A stretch of DNA of 64,000 nt from Anthopleura xanthogrammica (Eukaryota; Cnidaria; Anthozoa; Actiniaria; Actiniidae), in contig OZ025216.1 of the NCBI GenBank assembly GCA_964019055.1, positions 4,004,001-4,068,000 of the forward strand, in the 5' to 3' direction. A model generated the notes under the pieces. It saw only the letters and a list, made by a program, of their open reading frames with translations. It was not told the DNA's origin and did not search any database. Position numbers and translations under genes: made by a program. Shown one piece after another: positions 12,180 to 22,905 of the stretch. Each line of letters starts with the position of its first letter. The stretch's first letter is position 1.

Positions 12180-12700
12180 TTCATTTTTTGTTTTTTTTTG
12201 TTTCTGTTTATTAGACTTTAATTAAAATTTTCTACTTCAGTATTAAACGTGTTCCAAATGCTCACTCAAAACTCATTGTTTTATTCGGAAAAAGTAGAAA
12301 ACTGCAAATGTGGATAATTTAAAATATGGACGTTAAAATTTCCTAAACAAAAGTTATGTGTTTTCGAGACGAAAAGTTATGAAGAAAACCATCTTATATT
12401 TCTAATATTAATTTTATTTTGAGTAAGAAATTTATTAGTTAAATCTTAGAAATATATATTTTTTCCTTGTTCATTATTTTTCGTTTTGTGCATGGTAGCC
12501 TGTTTAATTTTCCAGAAAAGGATTTTTTGTTTGTTTTCAGTTTATTAGACTATAATCAGACTATAACCAAATTCTCACACGAATCTACCTATTGTTTTAT
12601 TCCGGAAAAAAAGTAGAAAACTGCAAACGTGGAAAATGAAAATATGGACTTTTAATTTTCAAAACATAATATTTTTGGAGACGAAAAGGTAGCGAAGAAA
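12180..12700. repeat. Diverged tandem duplication, ~380-bp unit
   Basis: Both halves share the order TTTATTAGACT, ATTGTTTTATTC, AAAGTAGAAAACTGCAAA, GTGGA, AATATGGAC and GAGACGAAAAG. They are separated by about 375 bp with many substitutions. Function is unknown. Confidence 0.6.
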
Positions 12701-13046
12701 AACATGTCTCGACGGAGAAAGAACGGAATTCCGTTTTGTTGCTCGACAAATATGTTTTCTCTTTCAGTTTTTATAGAATTAATACTGAAGCACGTAAACG
12801 AACAATTCACAATAATTGCTCTATTTCACTATGACGTCACATTAAAGCAATCTATTGTTTTAACGCTAAGGATTATGGTCGCCAGTGGGGGCAAAATAGC
12901 AGCAAAACAAATCAAATCACAATTCGGTTATGATGTAGTGGCAAGTGAGAGCAGCTAAATAACCCGAATGAAAGAAGATTTAGCATAAATTTCTATTATT
13001 CTTGTGCATGTAAACAAGCTGTGACGTCATTGTGAAAAACATCAAT

Positions 13047-13214
13047 TAAGGTACCAGGGGACCTTCGCGACCGATCTAATAATTACCAACATGGTTGAAA
13101 TCTGTGTTTATTCAGCGTCAAGAAAATATATACTTTTACAAACATTGGATGATTAGTTTGTGCGCTACGAGTTATTAAGTGAACATGGTCGCGATAAGGT
13201 CCCCTGGTACCTTA
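13047..13214. mobile_element. MITE-like element with GGTACC ends
   Basis: Terminal inverted repeats TAAGGTACCAGGGGACCTT and AAGGTCCCCTGGTACCTTA, with an inner CGCGACC/GGTCGCG pair. About 168 bp. Confidence 0.8.
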
Positions 13215-13432
13215 CAGTAAGGACACTCGAACCATGAACACTTGTTATTTTTATATTTTTTATTTTATGAACTTTCTACTGCTTCAAACCTTCTGAAAAT
13301 GAAGCACTGAACTCAAATAATCTTATTGTTCAAAATAAATCATATTTCCAATCGACTCACACAAGGGATAAAGGAGAAAAAAAGTATGAAAAAACCTCAA
13401 AGTGTTCACGGTTCGAGTGTCCTCACTGTAAG
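13211..13432. mobile_element. MITE-like element directly abutting the previous one
   Basis: Inverted arms of ~33 bp start CTTACAGTAAGGACACTCGA (13211-13243) and end TCGAGTGTCCTCACTGTAAG (13400-13432). It shares its first four bases with the neighbouring element, so one probably inserted into the end of the other. Confidence 0.8.
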
Positions 13433-14566
13433 TGCTATTTTTTTTTGGAGAACTTGCCTTTCTTTAAACTTTGAAAAGGGTATCATGCATAAAAAGCAAG
13501 GAGTGGAGCATATTCGAAGTTTTTGAAGGTAGAGTCTATCAGTCAAAAACACGAAGAAAAACTACAACGAAAAGCAATAAAAATCTTTACCAAAACATTT
13601 AGTAAAATCGTCTAATAAACCATTTATTGATTTTTAAAACCAACCAATTTAATATTGGAACAATTGTAGAATAAAAGCAAAGCTTGATTTATTTTTATTT
13701 TGAATTTTTTAATCTTATTTTGAGTTTTCTGGGTTTTTCTTCCGAGTCATGAAAGGAAATGACGATCGAACTGAACCTAAATATTTGTTTTTCTATACTT
13801 TTTGAATCGGAAAAAAGCGGTTGTCCTTACATCAGAGATGTTGATATTCTTATAAAATCTTCACTACTTCGTGGATCGACATAAGTGGGAAGCAGAACAA
13901 GCAGAAAACCCGTTTTTGGCCTCTCGTTATAGGTACAGCTCAATATTTTGTAAACACGCGTTTTTGGGGCCAATGGACAAACATCAAATGCGAACCAAAT
14001 TTAGTGAATGCGGTTTAGAGATATAACGCCTTGTACTTTGTGAGAGATGATATTTTGGTCAGCATAAAAACTGACATTTCCGTAAATATCTCCAAGTAGT
14101 TTTACTCTAGCTCGACAGGATTTTATCACAAGTTTGGAGCAACGGTGACAAAAATGAAACACTTATAGTTTTGGCATATCGATCACTGCCAGTTAAAGAA
14201 AATATCGTGAAAGTAGCAGCCTTCGAGCAGTACTTTTCGTGGCACGAACCTTGGATTGATTGAAGCGAAATTACAAATTACTTGCCAGCCCTTTTGAGTA
14301 CTTTACTCCCATCATTTTAAGAAGAAATTTATGCGTAGTTGGTAATGCGTATTTCTAGATTTGGCAGGTTTTTGACGCAGTGTGTGGCCTAAGGCTGGAC
14401 ATTATTAAATAGTGTTTGGTCGGGCATCTTGGAGACGTCCGGTGTCTAAGTTACCAAGGTGAATTCGAGGGCTTATTTTTGTCATTTCATGTGAACTTTG
14501 CTGAATATTGTTGTTGAAGTAAAGTCTGACGAATGGTTTGATTGGAAAGGCAAGAGAAGGGAACAA

Positions 14567-14703
<137 letters not shown>

Positions 14704-15719
14704 GCTACCCATCCCTCGTCAATATTTTTTCGAAATATCCTAAAGAAAGCCCGAAAATATTGCGTACAATTAATCAATACAAATAACAAATCGGTCTAGT
14801 GTTTGTCAACCTTCATCAACAGCTGTTAGCTGCACTAAATTTAAGCTTTGACGTTTGCATCCGACAGTAAAACGTGATTCAAAACAGGATACAAGAGCAG
14901 AAGAAATTATATTTTTTGGTGTGAGCGCGAAAACCTTTTCAGTGCTGTTGGGAAAATCCGTGTTGCAAACTCCTCGCCATCGACTCAAGGAAGTAGTGCT
15001 TTTCGTCGTTAAATAACTCATTTTAAACCGATATTTCTGCAGGCCTTTTGGACATTATTGAATTCCTCCATTTCGACAAACGACATATTAACAGTAAGTA
15101 CACAAAATATTATTGCAAACTGACTTTAGCTTTGGAAGAAACTACAGTTCAAACGTATGTCAGGCACGCGCAGAATACAGAATACCTTCGAATTGTTTTT
15201 TTTCTATGTTTTTAAAATTTAGCCCCAAACAAATGATAATTGCTTTAGGGCTACATTTTTCAGAGATTTAGTAAATCTAAAAACAGTCATTTCTGTTCAA
15301 TCTAGTCTATAGTTCGCATGTTTTTGTGAAAGACTTTTTCTCAGAACTTGTTAACTTTTTCCCGCCTGGATCCGATCTGATAAATGAGCTTTGTTTTCGC
15401 GCAGGGATGACAAACATTTACAAACTAGACGCACAAGAAAAACGAGGTAACATCAAGATAAATAAAAAGAATTCGGATATTAACTTTTTATATTTTTCAA
15501 AATATTGGCATCATAAGTCTTGTTCACCCTCCGAGCCAAAAGTACATATTACTCAAATTCAAAATACAGTTTAGAAAAACAAAACCGTAGCTTATGGTAA
15601 ACAACGCAATATAGAAGATAAATTGCATCGTCTATGTCTCATCTTTCATAATGCTGGGGATTATTTTTTTCTACTAGTTATTTTTAGTTTTCCCGGCTCC
15701 CTGCGTGAGCTATATTCCA

Positions 15720-16190
15720 ATTCAATCTGTGAGTTAGCCATGCCCTGACTTTGATCAGTCCAGAGGTTGTTTCAGGGTTCAATCTGTGAGTTAGCATAGC
15801 CTTGACTTTGATCAGCCCAGAGGTTGTTTCAGGGTTCAATCTGTGAGTTAGCATAGCCTTGACTTTGATCAGCCCAGAGGTTGTTTCAGGGTTCAATCTG
15901 TGTGTTAGCCATGCCCTGACTTTGATCAGTCCAGAGGTTGTTTCAGGGTTCAATCTGTGAGTTAGCATAGCCTTGACTTTGATCAGCCCAGAGGTTGTTT
16001 CAGGGTTCAATCTGTGAGTTAGCATAGCCTTGACTTTGATCAGCCCAGAGGTTGTTTCAGGGTTCGATCTGTGAGTTAGCCATGCCTTGACTTTGATCAG
16101 CCCAGAGGTTGTTTCAGGGTTCGATCTGTGAGTTAGCCATGCCCTGACTTAGATCAACCCAGAGGTTGTTTCAGGGTTTGATAAAAAAAC
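15720..16190. repeat. 57-bp minisatellite array
   Basis: About eight units related to the array at 880-1425 but mostly 57 bp, a multiple of three. Because of that, the minus strand stays open as a 19-residue repeat ([19 protein letters not shown]). I see no start context, splice signal or homology that would make this a gene. Confidence 0.9.
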
Positions 16191-16680
16191 ATTGAAGGTT
16201 TTTGACATTTTGTGCTGCCCATTCTTGATAGAATCTTGTGGGCTGAGACAAAATAGATTGATACGGAGCTGTTATCCAACTTGGTCACGTGATCTAGATA
16301 TTCTTCGGCGCGAGATGTTATTACTTCTTGTTGAACAAAAACTGTTGTTACCCAAGTTTGACTAGAATGTACTATGCTTTCAATTATGTTCTTTGTGTTC
16401 TAACTCCAATTCGATCTGTGAATTAGCCATGCCCTGACTTAGATCAGCCCAGAGGTTGTTTCAGGGTTCAATCTGTGAGTTAGTCGTGCCCTGACTTAGA
16501 TTAGTCCAGAGGTTGTTTGAGGGTTTGATAAAATATTTTGAAGGTTTTTGACATTTTGTGCTGCCCATTCTTGATAGAATCTTGTGGGCTGAGACAAAAT
16601 AGATTGATACGGAGCTGTTATCCAACATGGTCACGTGATCTAGGTATTTTTCGGCGCGAGATGTTATTAATAACGCTTAG
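16175..16680. mobile_element. Dispersed element carrying the minisatellite unit, tandem pair
   Basis: A ~150-bp segment (GAAGGTTTTTGACATTTTGT ... ACGGAGCTGTTATCCAAC ... GGCGCGAGATGTTATTA) occurs twice, at about 16190-16330 and 16530-16675, with two minisatellite units between. The 16320-16440 junction recurs in reverse at 30110-30240 inside PLAA. The minisatellite is therefore part of a mobile unit. The class is unknown; Helitron-like elements often carry such arrays, but I cannot show Helitron ends. Confidence 0.6.
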
Positions 16681-16744
16681 TTTTGTTTTGAATTTTCGTG
16701 TTTATTTTGAAATCGAAGGCGTTCGCTTGAGGATGTTTGTCCTT

Positions 16745-16925
16745 TGTGACTGGGTTCGACAATACGTCAGTGCGTTACGCTGTTATTGCACCGCCTCTCA
16801 CCGCCTCTGTACTCGTGGGTTCAATCTCTACACTCGCCGTCGTACATGAGTAGATTTGCCTGTTGGTTCTCAACCGTCCTTCGAAAGTTTTCGCTTAAGA
16901 GTTCGACAGTTTTCCTCACTCTTCA
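16745..16925 (+). mobile_element. tRNA-derived SINE copy
   Basis: A diverged head with GGGTTCAATCTC as B box is followed by CATGAGTAGATTTGCCTGTT and GGTTCTCAACCGTCCTTCGA, matching the SINE body seen at 31130-31350. Confidence 0.55.
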
Positions 16926-17781
16926 AAGATCGATTTCGAAATCTCAATTCTTTCTTGGTTTGGATATTGAACTAGCACTCCTTCGTGGTGAACGAAAAAG
17001 AATTTAGGTTAGGTTTCTAGATATTTAGGCAAGTGCAAAGCTAGTAAATATTTTCTATATCAGTTTAACATTTTGCATAACTGGCGGTTGAGCTCATCGC
17101 CATTCAATACTGCTATCTTTAATCAATGTTTTTGACTTTTTAGTCACTTTTATCCATAAGATATCTACTATTTACATTGCAAGTTTATTAGCAGCGGCAT
17201 TTCGAACGCGGCCGGTTTCTTTCGACTCTCTGGCTGAATTAGATAACTATTATTTGTATACAAGTTAAGCACTCGAAAACCCTTGAAGTTCTTCAAAATC
17301 TCCCACCGCTAATGAATCGATCCGTTTTTAGCGGCGAATTCTAAAGGTTATATCTTTACTTTGATCATCTAATTTCCTTGGAATAAATCCTTTCACGTTT
17401 CATTTCCTTTAGAAGAAAAAATAATCGCAAATCAAGGGGCTTTACTTGTTCTTAAGAAGGTGAAGTACAAAGCTTATTGCCAGTGTTTACGTCGATGAAG
17501 TCTTGTAGCGGGCGAAGAAAAAAACAAGACAGCTGTACGCGAGCTTTTTGCTAAATTTGGAGCACAAGTTTCAAAGCATTAGAAAAAGAGAAGAAACTTT
17601 ATCGTACAGAATGCAGTAGCTTAAAGGGATGGTACTGACAGTAAGCCAACGTTTTCAGGTAGTTTCCTTACTACCGTCAGTAGCACAAGGGTCGTTTTTT
17701 CTCTTGCTTTTCATATTCTGATTGATTTAATGTTGTTGTTTTTGTTCACAGAAAGTACAAGGAAAAATAACCAATCAGTGA

Positions 17782-18918
17782 ATGATGGCAAACCAAACAG
17801 TCCAATTAAATTCAAGCAGCGATCGAGTCAGCTACGGCACCGAGCCTTATTTCATCTACCCAATCAGCGTGATCTACGTGGCACTCATCTCCATAGCAAT
17901 GATCGGCAACACTCTTGTTATAATTACCATTTGCTCCTGGTCGTCTTTACGAAAATCCACAACCAACTTTTTTATCTTGTCACTGGCCGTTAGCGATCTG
18001 CTTACTGCTTCGGTTGCCATGCCTTTAGACCTCGATCTTCTCTTATCGGACAACATATGGCGTCACGGTGAACTTCTGTGCGAGATTTGGGCAACTGTAT
18101 ACCTATCAACAATCCCAACATCAATCCTCACGCTAATGGCTGTGGGAGTAGACAGATACAAGACACTAAGTGATCCACTCAGTAAGTTTCGCGAATACCA
18201 GTTCATGACACGGAAGCGTGCAGTACTCGTGGTTATAATCATCTGGGTATATTCAGTGATGTTTGCCGTGATTCCTTTCATGGGATGGCAACAGTACCCG
18301 ACAAGTCTGATGGAAGGCCAGTGCTTATTCAACATCACATATATCTACTCTGCTGCGAGTTCATTCATTAACTTCATCATCCCGTTACTAATTACATCAA
18401 TCTTGTACGGGAAGATATATCTCATAGCGTACAGACACAACGGTAAACTTCTTTCTAAAGGAAATAGTGAGAATACCGTACAGAAAACAACAGCGGCGCC
18501 TGAACAAAAAGCGTTCATGAACAACCTAAAAGCAGCTAAAACAGTCTCTGTCATTGTCAGTGGGTTCATCGTATGTTGGTTGCCTTTCTGCGTGCTGAGT
18601 CTCACCATGTCCTTCTGCTTCTCTTGTCTGGATAGAATACCAGAAAAGCTTTACGCAAGTCTTCTGTTACTAGGCTACTCGAACTGTGCTCTCAACCCTT
18701 GTCTATACTCGTTCAAAAATAAAAAGTTCAGGAAGTTTTGCCGGCTGACTTTGATGTCTGTGTTCCTGAAGAATCCAAAACGAACTGAGATGACCAAGAG
18801 GCCGTCGTACGAAACACAACAGTCTGGCATGAAGAAGCCACGACTTTCCGAGATCATTTATGACAACAAAGACGCTATCAAACTTACATCCTTTGCTCGT
18901 TTGAACGGCGTCATATAA
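17782..18918 (+). CDS. Class A (rhodopsin-family) G-protein-coupled receptor, orphan
   Basis: A complete 378-aa receptor in one exon. Landmarks: TM1 GN at 42-43, TM2 LAVSDLL with D72, TM3 Cys100, a full DRY at 124-126, TM4 W155, ECL2 Cys181 (disulfide partner of Cys100), TM6 CWLP at 265-268, TM7 NPCLY at 305-309 and a Cys320 after helix 8. N-glycosylation sequons lie in the extracellular N-terminus (NQT at 4-6, NSS at 10-12). Position 3.32 is Tyr107, not the Asp that binds amines, so it is not a standard aminergic receptor although the fold is amine/adenosine-like. There is no retinal lysine in TM7 (7.43 is Tyr299), so it is not an opsin. A splice acceptor at 17750 (TTTTTGTTCACAG) suggests an upstream non-coding exon. 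The start is the first of two adjacent ATGs. Ligand unknown. Confidence 0.93.
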   Translation: MMANQTVQLNSSSDRVSYGTEPYFIYPISVIYVALISIAMIGNTLVIITICSWSSLRKSTTNFFILSLAVSDLLTASVAMPLDLDLLLSDNIWRHGELLCEIWATVYLSTIPTSILTLMAVGVDRYKTLSDPLSKFREYQFMTRKRAVLVVIIIWVYSVMFAVIPFMGWQQYPTSLMEGQCLFNITYIYSAASSFINFIIPLLITSILYGKIYLIAYRHNGKLLSKGNSENTVQKTTAAPEQKAFMNNLKAAKTVSVIVSGFIVCWLPFCVLSLTMSFCFSCLDRIPEKLYASLLLLGYSNCALNPCLYSFKNKKFRKFCRLTLMSVFLKNPKRTEMTKRPSYETQQSGMKKPRLSEIIYDNKDAIKLTSFARLNGVI

Positions 18919-20317
18919 ACCTGTAAAAAACGCCATTCTTTGCCAAAGAAATCTGTAAAAATTCAAGACGTTATCAAGCAGCTCTCTTAGAGAGGGAACT
19001 TCTAGAGCTCTCGATCTCTTCTTCGCTAGGTTCTGAAACAACAGGCAGCAACCACATCTCAGAGCTTTGTCCTCAAGATATACACTTGCGCTCTAGCCTG
19101 GAAGTAGTATGGAAGGGCCATTTTTTCCTTAAGAAATTAAACTCATTTCATAAGATGGCAGTAAATGGCCTATTGTTGTAAACGAGCATTTTTTCTCAGG
19201 TGAACGGAATCTTTAGATATTTAATTTTCTATCTTTGTTAGCTCATGGCCCTTAGACCGACAAACGTGAAAAACGTCTGCGCATGCTCCGCAAGTCCGTC
19301 TTCGCGCTATTGTAAAAATATGCAAGTTTGACTTTCACACTTGCCTGAAAATGTCTTCACGAAATGCCAAAACTTAAAGTCAGTTCTTGAAACTTAAGGC
19401 TAATTCTTTCATATTGTCTTTATTAATACAGTATCTTGGTCCCTCGAAAGTATACCACGAAATGTTTTGTATACTCGGGGAAAACAAGCATTTATTTTCT
19501 CGCTTAAAATCTTGTAAATTCTTGGAAAGCGTCCTGAAAGGAACGCATTCGCAAACGTTTTTCTGTAGTGTCCTTTTAGGCCTCGTTTCCATTCTTTTCT
19601 TTTAACTCATTTCAAGCTTAGAGTGAAAGCTTGTATTTCATGGATTTTTTGGCCGGTCCCGCGGGACCAGGAAATTCATCCCGAATCTCATGTCAACGTA
19701 CCCTAAGTTAAAAATAAATCTTTATAAATTGTTATACCGACGGTAAAGTTGAACGTTAAGATAAAAACTTCATGATTGAAGCCGATAAAGATCAAGCTCG
19801 GAAGCCCCTTCAGACAGGAAACATAACACTAAAGTCATTTTTAAGGATTAAAACTTAATTTAACATGATGTTTATTATTATCATGGAAGATCTTGACTTT
19901 GGGATTCAAACTACATGGAATTATTACGAAATGACTGTACTTTTAGACGTAATGTTTATCAATACGGAAGTAACTTTCAATCGCGGAAAAGCTTAACGAG
20001 TTTTAGAAAAAATAAAAGGATGTGAAAAGATTCGAACTGTCGGGATTTATGAGAATTTATTCTAATGTATGTTACTTCATTTGGTAGAGAGGTAGTATCA
20101 GGCGTTTAACAATACTCCTGGAAAAAAAATACTACTACTTGCCATTTAAATAATTGTTTGGAATCTCTTAAAAAACAAAAAAAAACAACCAGAAAACATG
20201 GACTGTTGCTATACCTAAATTATATAAAATAATTGTAAATTCTAGAATGGCGCGCGCTTAAACAATATTTTCAAATTCTGCTCGCGATAGTATTATAACG
20301 AATTCACTTGTAACGAT

Positions 20318-20356
20318 AACTGAAGAAGATCTGAGTCCAGATCGAAACGTCTTGAA
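20318..20356 (+). other. Hammerhead-ribozyme-like motif (Penelope-like element signature)
   Basis: The stretch reads CTGAAGA, then a 6-bp hairpin (GATCTG/CAGATC, loop AGTC), then GAAACGTC. This matches the hammerhead core order CUGANGA-stem II-GAAA, with the minimal stem III known from Penelope-like retroelements. One extra A follows the first core block, and I see no convincing stem I. It is therefore probably a decayed copy. A related motif is at 59595-59640 on the minus strand. Confidence 0.35.
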
Positions 20357-20387
20357 AAAACATACTTTAAAACAAACCAGAGTCAAC

Positions 20388-20755
20388 TAATTGATTTAAA
20401 AAGGAAATAAGTTAAAGTTATAGTGCTAAGAGAAACGAGGTAATTCCGGGCGAAAAACCCTTGGAAATAAATTCGGAAAAATTAATTCCGACCTCGAAAC
20501 CGCGAAACTAACATCTAATTTCACCCCGGTCTGCTCCCAGTTCGACCTTTAGCTCAGCTGGTAGAGCGTCGGTGTACAAATCCGAAGGCCGTGGGTTCGA
20601 ATCCTATCGAGGTCGGAATTAATTTTTCCGAATTTATTTCCAAGGGTTTTTCGCCCGGAATTACCTCGTTTCTCTTAGCACTATAACTTTAACTTATTTC
20701 CTTTCTATGTATTTCACAGTGCTACGCGGTCCTCATATTCATAATTGATTTAAAA
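20388..20755. mobile_element. Inverted-arm element with tRNA-like core and possible 14-bp target duplication
   Basis: Left arm 20400-20497 and right arm 20607-20704 are perfect reverse complements over 98 bases. The 109-base core (20498-20606) is a ~45-base leader plus a tRNA-like sequence. The right arm begins exactly where the T-stem ends. TAATTGATTTAAAA occurs at 20388-20401 and again at 20742-20755, which could be a target-site duplication around the whole unit. The perfect arms imply a recent event or ongoing gene conversion. No protein is encoded. Confidence 0.8.
20543..20615 (+). tRNA. tRNA-like sequence, probably a pseudo-tRNA inside a mobile element
   Basis: The D-arm (GCTC..GAGC), anticodon arm (TCGG/CCGA), 5-base variable loop and T-arm (GTGGG TTCGAAT CCTAT) all fold. 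A and B boxes are good (TAGCTCAGCTGG and GGTTCGAATCC). The apparent anticodon is ACA, which is not a normal eukaryotic choice. The acceptor pairs only imperfectly (CGACCT with AGGTCG, two bases out of register), and its 3' strand belongs to the inverted-repeat arm. I read it as a pol III-promoter-bearing element head rather than a working tRNA. Confidence 0.5.
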
Positions 20756-20821
20756 CATGGACTGTCTTGATTTGTTTCCGCCATTTTGAATCAATTAAGA
20801 AACTCATTAGTTTGTAGTTTT

Positions 20822-21008
20822 CAATAGACCCCTTGAAGTACGTCGAAATGCAGCTCTTTCCCAAATTCGCTAGAGTGACCAGGAAACAATGGCTCCAAGT
20901 CGAGGTTGTAATTGATATGTTCATACATTCGCTGTATTTTGTCAAGTCCAACCTCGACTTGGAGCCATTGTTTCGTGGTTATCCAAGCCAACTCGAGAAA
21001 AGTCTATT
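20822..21008. mobile_element. MITE-like element, family D
   Basis: A foldback with arms AACAATGGCTCCAAGTCGAG and CTCGACTTGGAGCCATTGTT around a ~50-base centre. A sister copy is at 63090-63225. The first ~40 bases resemble the end of family B, suggesting a chimeric or nested end. Confidence 0.75.
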
Positions 21009-21186
21009 TGCGAGATATGTAAAAATATGCAGATAGTACGTTCATAATGTCAAGTTCACAGCCTTCGGCTTCGCCACATGACACAGACCTTGGTATAACG
21101 CTCACAAAAAATGGCTGAGGTTGAGCATGATATCATAAATTATCAAGATGGTGGCTGTGTTATCTGCCGAAGCCGTAGGCTAAATA

Positions 21187-21684
21187 CATAGTTAATGGAG
21201 TGGAATGGTTTGGAAACCTATTGTTATAGGTTTTTGTTTGGCGAGCGATGTTGAAACGTACCATCACGTGATACTGACCGTGCACAGTGAACCAAAGCAA
21301 GTATGGCTGAAAATACTAGTTTCTGTACTATTTTCATGTACGAACATTTTGAAAGTGTAAAATTTTCATTCTAAGATTACAAAGAAGAGGATAAATAATT
21401 CCGCGCAGATACAGTTAAGTTACTAGATGATAAAAGAGAAAGCGTTCAAAAAGGTGATTACCCTTTTCAGTAAACAATTAATCTCCATCATATAGAATTA
21501 ATTAACAAATATCTCCTATTTTATAACATTTTTGAGGAAAAAAAGTCTATGTTCCCTAATTTATGATGAACAAACGCTGCAACTTTTCCTTCTCTGTGCA
21601 CGGTCAACGTCATATAACAATAGAAAAGGTTGAACAAAAACCTAGAACAATAGGTTTCCAAACCATTCCACTCCATTAACTATG
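21187..21684. mobile_element. MITE-like element, ~500 bp, long TIRs
   Basis: Terminal inverted repeats start CATAGTTAATGGAGTGGAAT and end ATTCCACTCCATTAACTATG, continuing through GGTTTGGAAACCTATTGTT. A sub-terminal pair (CCGTGCACAG/CTGTGCACGG) is also inverted. The interior is AT-rich with no coding frame. Confidence 0.8.
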
Positions 21685-22154
21685 GCTAAATAGGATATAA
21701 CTGCCGAGGTCTTGATAATCTATGATGCGGAAACCGAATCCAATAACTGATTTGTAATAAATTTTGTGTTAGAATTAAAGGAAGATTTGATTTAAAACTG
21801 TGAAATAAGAGGATTTCAATCTCTATTGTAACCTTGGATGAACTTGTTATGATGTATGTATGAAAAACAAAATCCTAAAGACGATTCTTCGTTTGCACAT
21901 GACGTCATAGCCGCCATGTTGGAAGAATTTGACAAAATATTTTTCAATGAATTCTTTTGTTATATCTTACAACATCGCAAACCAAGAAAACATTTATCTT
22001 TTTAAGTTCACAACAAGGCCTGCTTGCTTATCTTCAGCCAATCTAGAGAAATATTACAAGTACCAAACTGATGTTTCTATGGCTATCGGGTTTTATAAAA
22101 CTTATGGATTAAATATTATTGTCTTTAGTATAATTACTTTATCCATAGGATGAT

Positions 22155-22873
22155 GATGATATTGGCAATGATGATGACAACCACCTTGATGATGATGATG
22201 ATGGTAATGATGATGATGATGGTGATGACAACAACCTTGGTGGCAATGCCGTTGATGGGCGCTGACGCTGCTATTGTGTGATGATAAGCAATGAAGAATA
22301 CGACAATGATGATGATGATGGTGATGATGATAATGATGACGACGTTGATGATGATGATGGTGATGATGATAATGATGACGACAATGATGATGATGATGGT
22401 GATGATGATAATGATGACGACGTTGATGATGACGACGGTGATGATGATAATGATGACGACGTTGATGATGATGATGGTGATGATGATAATGATGACGACG
22501 TTGATGATGATGATGGTGATGATGATAATGATGACGACAATGATGATGATGATGGTGATGATGATAATGATGACGACGTTGATGATGACGACGGTGATGA
22601 TGATAATGATGACGACGTTGATGATGATGTTGATGATGACAATGATGATAATGATGACGACGGTGATGATGATGATGTTGATGATGATAATGATGACGTC
22701 GGTAATGATGACGACGGTGATTATGATGATGATGATGATGATGATGATTGATGATGATGATGATGATTGATGATGATGATGATGATGATTGATGATGATG
22801 ATGATGATGATGTGATGATGATGATGATGATGATGATTGATGATGATGATTGATGATGATGATGATGATGATG

Positions 22874-22905
<32 letters not shown>

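Larger units (their letters stand above)
18919..22150. other. Intergenic region between GPCR and the GAT satellite
   Basis: No supported gene. Apart from the repeats listed separately, it holds an AATAAA at 19713-19718 that could serve the GPCR, giving a 3' UTR of ~800 bases (weak). A dispersed repeat at 19083-19205 (ATTTCATAAGATGGCAGTAA) recurs in reverse at 61907-62015. Confidence 0.45.

Noticed and set aside
12704..12958. 84-aa open frame starting MSRRRKNGIPF
   Set aside because: It begins inside a tandem duplication, has no homology I recognise and no supporting signals.
15326..15574. 82-aa open frame
   Set aside because: No recognisable domain, no splice context, and average composition for AT-rich non-coding DNA.
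20543..20615. Functional tRNA gene
   Set aside because: The anticodon ACA is not normally used, the acceptor stem is out of register, and the 3' strand belongs to an inverted repeat.
22278..22770. Asp-rich and Met-rich open frames of ~157 aa
   Set aside because: They follow from a trinucleotide satellite and have no start context, signal peptide or non-repeat segment.
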